From: Oscillospiraceae bacterium
GTDB lineage: Bacteria > Bacillota > Clostridia > Oscillospirales > Oscillospiraceae
Length of the DNA stretch: 64,000 nucleotides
Assembly (NCBI GenBank): GCA_015067945.1
Contig: SVLM01000005.1
Location: forward strand, 1-64,000
Reading direction: 5' to 3'
Below the pieces are notes generated by a model that worked only from the letters and a program-made list of their open reading frames with translations, was not told where the DNA came from and searched no databases. A program made the position numbers and the translations under genes. Of this stretch, positions 59,095-64,000 are shown piece by piece (the first letter of the stretch is position 1; every line of letters starts with the position of its first letter).

Positions 59095-60339
59095 ATGAAG
59101 AAAATCATCGCACTGCTTTTGGCTGCTATGATGGTCATCGGTTTGTTTGCTGCCTGCCAGCCTGCTACCGAGAATCCCGGCAGCAACAACGGCCCTGAGA
59201 AGATCACCCTGACCGTCTGGGGCCCCACAGAGGACCAGAAGGAAGGCAACAGCTACCTGAAGGCTATCTGCGACAAGTTCGCAGAAGCACACCCCGAGTA
59301 CGACATCACCTGGAACTTCGGCGTTTGCTCCGAGGGCGACGCCGGCACCAAGGTCACTCAGGATCCCGAGACCGCTGCTGACGTTTACATGTTCGCAAAC
59401 GACCAGCTGGGTGCTCTGATCCAGGCCGGTGCTATCGCCAAGCTGGGCGGCACTGTGCTGGACCAGATCAAGGCTGACAACTCCGAGGCCATGGTCAACA
59501 CCGTTACCTCCGGTGACGGCGTCTACGGTGTTCCCTACGCGATCAACACTTGGTTCATGTACTACGACAAGTCCGTCTACACTGAGGAAGACATCAAGTC
59601 CCTGGACGCTATGATGGAGAAGAAGGCTGTTGCTTTCCCCATCACCAACACCTGGTATCTGCCCGCTTTCTACTTCGCCAACGGCGGCACCATGTTCGGT
59701 GACGGCACTCAGGGCTCCGAGGGCATCAAGTTCGGCGGCGACAACGGTGCTGCTGTTACCGCTTACCTGGCTAACGCTATCGCTTCCGGCAAGCTGGTCG
59801 ATGCTGACGGCAACGGCTCCGGTCTGGACGATCTGCGTAACGGCAAGGTCGGTGCATACTTCTCCGGCACTTGGGATGCTACCGCAGTTCAGGAAGCTCT
59901 GGGCGAGAACTTCGCCGCTGCTCAGCTGCCCTGCATCACCATCAACGGTGAATCCAAGCAGCTGATGAGCTTCGCAGGCTCCAAGGCTCTGGGTGTCAAC
60001 CCCCACTCCAAGCACCTGAAGGCTGCCAACCAGCTGGCTGCATTCATGGGCTCTGCTGAGGCTCAGGAGCTGCACTACAATATGCGTAACGGCGATGTGG
60101 TTCCCTGCAACACCACCCTGCTGAAGGGCGAGACCTTCTCCAAGAATGTGGCTGCTGTTGCTCAGGAAGCTACCTTCTCCAACACTTCCGTTATCCAGCC
60201 CTCCATCCCCGAGATGAGTGCTTACTGGACCAACGCCGGCTCCATGGGCACCGGCCTGGTCAACAAGGAAGTCACTGTTGACAATGCTGCTGAGAAGACC
60301 GAGGCATGGAATACTGCCATTAACAACACCGGTCTGTAA
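59095..60339 (+). CDS. malE: Maltose/maltodextrin ABC transporter, binding lipoprotein
   Basis: 414 residues. Lipoprotein signal MKKIIALLLAAMMVIGLFAAC (Cys21), then an extracellular family 1 solute-binding protein with ITLTVWGPTEDQKEGNSYL at the N-terminus and the hinge region GVYGVPYAINTWFMYYDKS. TAGGAGG precedes the ATG. Codon use is extremely biased (GCT, GGC, AAG), as expected for an abundant binding protein. Maltodextrin specificity rests on family and on the amylase gene downstream. Confidence 0.9.
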   Translation: MKKIIALLLAAMMVIGLFAACQPATENPGSNNGPEKITLTVWGPTEDQKEGNSYLKAICDKFAEAHPEYDITWNFGVCSEGDAGTKVTQDPETAADVYMFANDQLGALIQAGAIAKLGGTVLDQIKADNSEAMVNTVTSGDGVYGVPYAINTWFMYYDKSVYTEEDIKSLDAMMEKKAVAFPITNTWYLPAFYFANGGTMFGDGTQGSEGIKFGGDNGAAVTAYLANAIASGKLVDADGNGSGLDDLRNGKVGAYFSGTWDATAVQEALGENFAAAQLPCITINGESKQLMSFAGSKALGVNPHSKHLKAANQLAAFMGSAEAQELHYNMRNGDVVPCNTTLLKGETFSKNVAAVAQEATFSNTSVIQPSIPEMSAYWTNAGSMGTGLVNKEVTVDNAAEKTEAWNTAINNTGL

Positions 60340-60374
60340 TCTGTAGGTTAACATCCGCTTAGAAACAAACATCT

Positions 60375-60402
60375 GGCGGCGGCAAGGAAACTGGCCGCCG
60401 CC
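60375..60402 (+). promoter_or_regulatory. Hairpin between malE and malF
   Basis: A 9-bp pure G+C stem, GGCGGCGGC with GCCGCCGCC, no T-run. Such intercistronic hairpins usually protect the binding-protein message and lower expression of the permease genes. Confidence 0.7.
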
Positions 60403-60435
60403 TCTTCAAACTTAGTAGAAGGGGGAGAGCACAAG

Positions 60436-61833
60436 ATGTCCAATGCTCTTGCTAAATCCGCTGCTGCTCACGGAAAACCCGGAAAAGCCGGCTCTCTGGG
60501 CAGTGCTCTGAAAAACGGCGGCCCCATAGTGTGGCTTTCCTGCCTGGTTATGGGCTTGGGAAATATCTTCGCAGGTCAGATTGTCAAGGGCCTGCTGTTC
60601 CTGCTGATTGAGGTTGCAGTTATTGTATTTATGTTCCTTCCTGAGGGAGGACTCCACTGGCTTTCCATGCTTCCCAGCCTGGGCGATCGGCCCATGCAGG
60701 AGGTTTGGGATGAGGTCGACATGATCTATAAGTATATTATTGGCGACCAATCCAACTTGATTTTGCTGTACGGTGTCGCTACCGTATGTATCCTTGTGGC
60801 ACTGGTTCTGTTCTGGCAGGCCTCTGTACGCAGCGGCTACCAGGCTCTGTGCGTAAAGCGTCAGGGCAAGAAAGTACCCGGCATTGTGGATGATGTAAAG
60901 TCTTTGTTCGACGGCAATATCCACAAGCTCCTTATGACTCCGCCATTTTTGTGTCTGCTCATCTTTACCGTCATTCCGTTGCTGTACATGATGTGCATGG
61001 CATTTACCAATTACTCCAAAGAAGGTGACCACCTGATCCTGTTCGACTGGGTGGGTTTCAAGAACTTCCTGTCTGTTTTTGACAGCAGCTCTACCATCGG
61101 CAAGCAATTTGGCGATGTTTTGATCTGGACCCTGGTTTGGGCATTCTTTGCCACCTTCCTGAACTTCTTCCTGGGAACCTTCCTGGCCATGATCATCAAC
61201 CGCCCCACCATCCGCTGCAAGGGCCTGTGGCGTGGCGTTCTGTCTTTGACCATTGCAGTGCCCCAGTTCGTTTCCTTGATGATCATCCGCAGCATGTTCC
61301 TGGAGCGAGGCATCGTCAACGAGATGCTGCAAAACTGGGGCATTTTGGGTGCGGAGGAGACGCTGCCTTTCCTGTCCAATGCAAACTGGGCAAGAACCCT
61401 GGTCATTTTGGTGAACCTCTGGGTTGGTATTCCCTATACTGTGATGCAGGTGACGGGTATCCTGAAAAACATTCCTGCGGAGCAGTACGAGGCCGCCCGG
61501 ATCGACGGTGCCAATGCCTTCCAGCAGTTCCGCAAGATCACCTTGCCTTACATGATCTTCGTGATGACACCTTACCTCATCACCCAGTTCACCGGCAATA
61601 TCAACAACTTTAATGTTATTTACCTGTTCACCAGAGGTGATCCTCTGGGCGTGGGCAATACCGCAGGCGATACGGATCTTCTGGTTACCTGGCTGTACAA
61701 GCTGTCGGTGGATCAGCAGAAGTACGATGTGGCCGCGGTCATCGGCATTCTGACGTTCCTTGTTTTGAGCGTGGTGTCGCTGATCACTTACCGCAGCAGC
61801 GGATCTTACAAGAATGAGGAGGGCTTTAAATAA
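60436..61833 (+). CDS. malF: Maltodextrin ABC transporter permease MalF
   Basis: 465 residues, about eight membrane helices. The long N-terminal part (1-150) has extra helices and a cytoplasmic loop, as in MalF proteins. The EAA loop is EQYEAARIDGANAFQQFRKITLP, for docking the ATPase. The ATPase (MsmX/MalK type) is not encoded here and is probably shared. AGGGGGAG precedes the ATG. Confidence 0.9.
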   Translation: MSNALAKSAAAHGKPGKAGSLGSALKNGGPIVWLSCLVMGLGNIFAGQIVKGLLFLLIEVAVIVFMFLPEGGLHWLSMLPSLGDRPMQEVWDEVDMIYKYIIGDQSNLILLYGVATVCILVALVLFWQASVRSGYQALCVKRQGKKVPGIVDDVKSLFDGNIHKLLMTPPFLCLLIFTVIPLLYMMCMAFTNYSKEGDHLILFDWVGFKNFLSVFDSSSTIGKQFGDVLIWTLVWAFFATFLNFFLGTFLAMIINRPTIRCKGLWRGVLSLTIAVPQFVSLMIIRSMFLERGIVNEMLQNWGILGAEETLPFLSNANWARTLVILVNLWVGIPYTVMQVTGILKNIPAEQYEAARIDGANAFQQFRKITLPYMIFVMTPYLITQFTGNINNFNVIYLFTRGDPLGVGNTAGDTDLLVTWLYKLSVDQQKYDVAAVIGILTFLVLSVVSLITYRSSGSYKNEEGFK

Positions 61834-62720
61834 TGGCTAAGAATAGTACTCCCGTTAAGATTCGCGGCGGCATGAAAGCCCGCCGGATCACCACGGATGT
61901 TATCAGCTATATTTTCCTGAGCATCGTGTGTCTGATTTGGGTCATTCCCTTTGTGTATCTGGTGCTGCACAGCTTCCGCCCGGGCCCCGGACAGTTTAAG
62001 GAGTATTTCTTCCCCAAGGAGTATACCTTTGATAACTATATTGCACTGTTTACGGACTTCTCGGTGCTGAACTTCCCCAGAATGTTCCTGAACACCCTGT
62101 TCATTGCTACCTGCAGCTGCATTATTTCCACCTTCTTTGTGCTGGCAGTTTCCTACAGCCTCAGCCGTGTCAAGTGGAAGATGCGGAAACCCTACATGAA
62201 CATGGCCATGGTGATCAATCTGTTCCCCGGCTTCATGTCCATGATGGCGGTTTATTTCCTGCTGAAGGCTCTTGGCCTGACCGAGGGCGACAAGATCCCT
62301 CTGGCGATGATCATCTGCTTCTCCTCCGGTGCCGGTACGGGCTTCTTCGTCATGAAGGGCTATATGGATACCATTCCCAAGGCTCTGGATGAGGCGGCTT
62401 ATCTGGACGGTGCTACCCGTTTTCAGACCTTTACCAAGATCACGTTGCCGCTGTGCAAGCCTATGATCGTGTATCAGGTCATTACTTCCTTTATGGGCCC
62501 ATGGGTGGACTTCGTGTTCGCCAAGGTCATCGCCCGTGCCAATGCCAAGTACTTTACCGTTTCCATCGGCTTGTTCAGCATGCTGGAGAAGGAATATGTG
62601 GATACCTGGTATGTCCGGTTCTGTGCCGGTGCGGTGCTGGTGGCCATTCCCATCTCCGTGCTGTTCCTGATCACCCAGAAGTTCTATCAGGAAGCCATGA
62701 GCGGCAGTGTGAAGGGGTAA
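61833..62720 (+). CDS. malG: Maltodextrin ABC transporter permease MalG
   Basis: 295 residues, six membrane helices, EAA loop LDEAAYLDGATRFQTFTKITLP. Overlaps the malF stop by one base (TAATG). The TAA stop (62718-62720) is the first part of the left inverted repeat of the element that follows. Confidence 0.92.
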   Translation: MAKNSTPVKIRGGMKARRITTDVISYIFLSIVCLIWVIPFVYLVLHSFRPGPGQFKEYFFPKEYTFDNYIALFTDFSVLNFPRMFLNTLFIATCSCIISTFFVLAVSYSLSRVKWKMRKPYMNMAMVINLFPGFMSMMAVYFLLKALGLTEGDKIPLAMIICFSSGAGTGFFVMKGYMDTIPKALDEAAYLDGATRFQTFTKITLPLCKPMIVYQVITSFMGPWVDFVFAKVIARANAKYFTVSIGLFSMLEKEYVDTWYVRFCAGAVLVAIPISVLFLITQKFYQEAMSGSVKG

Positions 62721-62999
62721 GCAGTGAGGAATCGAACCCCCGATAGGTTTTCAGGGGCAGCTTTCCGCCAATACTGCGGAAAATCCCTTGAAAATACCAA
62801 CGGGTATTCCCTGCGTGATTTTTCTTGTCTTGACGAAAAGCGACTCTCTGAAAACTGCAGAGCACCCCACTGCGAGGATTTTCGCTTTGGATTTTTGTGC
62901 AGATGACGCAGTCTTGCTGACGCAAGACAAGGAAGATAAAGAAAAATACAAACGAAAGGACCGCAGTGGGGCTGTCGAGGCTCGAATCCTCACTGCTTA
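62718..62999. mobile_element. MITE-like fold-back element between malG and the amylase gene
   Basis: Terminal inverted repeats of 23 bp match at 20 positions: the left end (62718-62740) starts TAAGCAGTGAGGA and the right end (62977-62999) is its complement. Inside, CTTGTCTTG (62824-62832) pairs with CAAGACAAG (62923-62931) and CCCACTGCG (62866-62874) with CGCAGTGGG (62962-62970), so the whole 282 nt can fold back. Both ends lie on TA. Open frames on both strands are short and look non-coding. It has no transposase of its own. Confidence 0.6.
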
Positions 63000-63003
63000 A
63001 TGT

Positions 63004-64000
63004 ATGAAGAGCAGTATGCGTTTCGTATGTCTGCTGCTTGCTGTGCTGCTTCTTGCAGGCTGCACTCCTGAATCAACCACCGCCCCCGAGTCATCGGGGG
63101 CGGAATTGACAGAAAAAGCACTGCAGCAGATCAAAAGCCTGGGAACAAGCCCGGATGACAATTACCGTATCTGGTATGAGCTGTTTATCTACTCCTTCTG
63201 CGATTCCGACGGAGACGGCATCGGCGATATCCGGGGCGTGATCTCCAAGCTGGATTATTTGCAGGAATTGGGGGCCAACGGCATTTGGTTTATGCCCATC
63301 CATCCCAGCTCCACCTATCATAAGTACAATGTCCACGACTACTACGCCATTGACCCGGCCTACGGCACCATGGAGGATTTTGACGCTCTCATGGCCGAGT
63401 GCCAAAAGCGGGATATCCATGTGATTTTGGATTTGGTTGTGAACCATACCGGCTCCGAGCATCCCTGGTTCAAGGAGGCGGTAAGCTACCTGCAGTCTCT
63501 GCCTGCCGGGGCAGAGCCAAAGGTGGAGGATTGCAAATATCTGGATTACTACTATTTCACCAAGGAAAAGAAGTCCACAAACCGGATCGTCAACGGCACC
63601 GATTGGTACTATGAAGGCGTTTTCGACTACCAAATGCCCGACCTGAACTGGGGCAGCGATGCTGTCCGCAGTGAGGTCAAGGCGATCATGGAATTTTGGC
63701 TGGGCAAGGGCGTGGCCGGATTCCGGGTGGATGCTGCCAAGGAATTCTACACCGGCATGACCGATCCGAACATCGAGGTTCTGAACTGGCTGCAGACCAC
63801 AGCCCTCTCCATCAAGCCCGATTGCTACATGGTAGCCGAGGTTTGGGAAGGTTTTGCCCAGATTGCGGAATACTATAAGAGCGATTTTTCCAGCATTTTC
63901 AACTATGCCTTCGGCAACAGCAACGGCAAGATCATTTCCGTGCTGCGAGGTGCGGGACAGCCCGGCGTGGTCTCCACCTACGCCACCGGCCTTGAAAAGG
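63004..64000 (+). CDS. GH13 alpha-amylase lipoprotein (cut by window end)
   Basis: At least 332 residues. Lipoprotein signal MKSSMRFVCLLLAVLLLAGC, then a GH13 barrel: YSFCDSDGDGIGDIRG, DLVVNH (region I), GFRVDAAKEF (region II, nucleophile Asp) and VAEVW (region III, acid/base Glu). Region IV lies beyond 64000. An outer-face enzyme that would cut starch or maltodextrins for the MalEFG importer. There is no ribosome binding site before the ATG: the 5' flank is the right end of the fold-back element. Confidence 0.9.
   Translation, partial: MKSSMRFVCLLLAVLLLAGCTPESTTAPESSGAELTEKALQQIKSLGTSPDDNYRIWYELFIYSFCDSDGDGIGDIRGVISKLDYLQELGANGIWFMPIHPSSTYHKYNVHDYYAIDPAYGTMEDFDALMAECQKRDIHVILDLVVNHTGSEHPWFKEAVSYLQSLPAGAEPKVEDCKYLDYYYFTKEKKSTNRIVNGTDWYYEGVFDYQMPDLNWGSDAVRSEVKAIMEFWLGKGVAGFRVDAAKEFYTGMTDPNIEVLNWLQTTALSIKPDCYMVAEVWEGFAQIAEYYKSDFSSIFNYAFGNSNGKIISVLRGAGQPGVVSTYATGLEK

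Noticed and set aside
62721-62996. tRNA gene fragments (GGTTCGAATCC-like blocks)
   Set aside because: Only a T-arm/acceptor-like end is present in each inverted repeat; no anticodon arm or full cloverleaf can be drawn, so these are parts of the fold-back element.

Overview
The window is chromosomal DNA of an anaerobic, endospore-lineage Clostridia bacterium, most likely a gut Oscillospirales/Ruminococcaceae-type organism. The evidence is a two-subunit ADP-glucose pyrophosphorylase (glgC+glgD), the sporulation genes spoIIP, yabP and yabQ, Mini-RNase III, RqcH, an anaerobic ribonucleotide reductase with its activase, class B sortase, TldD/TldE, NADP-type glutamate dehydrogenase and near-consensus SigA promoters with AAGGAGG ribosome binding sites. 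No rRNA, tRNA, phage, plasmid or CRISPR locus is visible.

Layout. 1-3.3 kb: a sugar-acid/glycosidase pair under a divergent AraC regulator. 3.4-7.3 kb: glgCDA. 7.4-9 kb: mgtE behind a leader that encodes a short MDPD peptide and can hide the mgtE ribosome binding site. 9-12.7 kb: small membrane proteins and a GntR-controlled ABC exporter. 12.7-19.5 kb: RqcH, Mini-III, a small zinc-ribbon/sigma-like cassette, TadA, SpoIIP, the DUF4363/DUF421 pair and a ribbon-helix-helix regulator with twin operators. 19.6-22 kb: surface lipoprotein and CapA-like protein. 22-26.6 kb: GlpP-controlled glycerol-3-phosphate oxidation. 26.8-39.9 kb: a one-strand block for the reductive C4 branch: malate dehydrogenase (LDH scaffold with an Arg switch), HdrBCA-FlxDCBA, a soluble fumarate reductase (flavoprotein plus Fe-S subunit), two-subunit class I fumarase and a probable dicarboxylate transporter. 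40-44.4 kb: nrdG, nrdD (with a fused glutaredoxin-like tail), trxB. 44.5-50 kb: rpiB, SDR, yabP-yabQ-divIC-yabR, ECF S component, methyltransferase, sortase B. 50-58.7 kb: tldD/tldE, gdhA, Na/Pi transporter, VWA/MoxR. 58.9-64 kb: maltodextrin ABC importer and a GH13 amylase cut off by the window end.

How it fits together. Maltodextrin import, the amylase and glycogen synthesis handle alpha-glucan. The reductive C4 block would run oxaloacetate to malate to fumarate to succinate in the soluble phase. The Hdr-Flx complex is predicted to oxidise NADH by flavin-based electron bifurcation; feeding a soluble fumarate reductase is the most interesting metabolic hypothesis here.

Between genes lie at least three families of dispersed palindromic repeats. 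The most striking is a modular element of about 180-215 nt in five copies. Its outer and central stems are conserved, while its side hairpins change sequence but mostly keep pairing. A separate fold-back element with 23-bp terminal inverted repeats lies between malG and the amylase gene.
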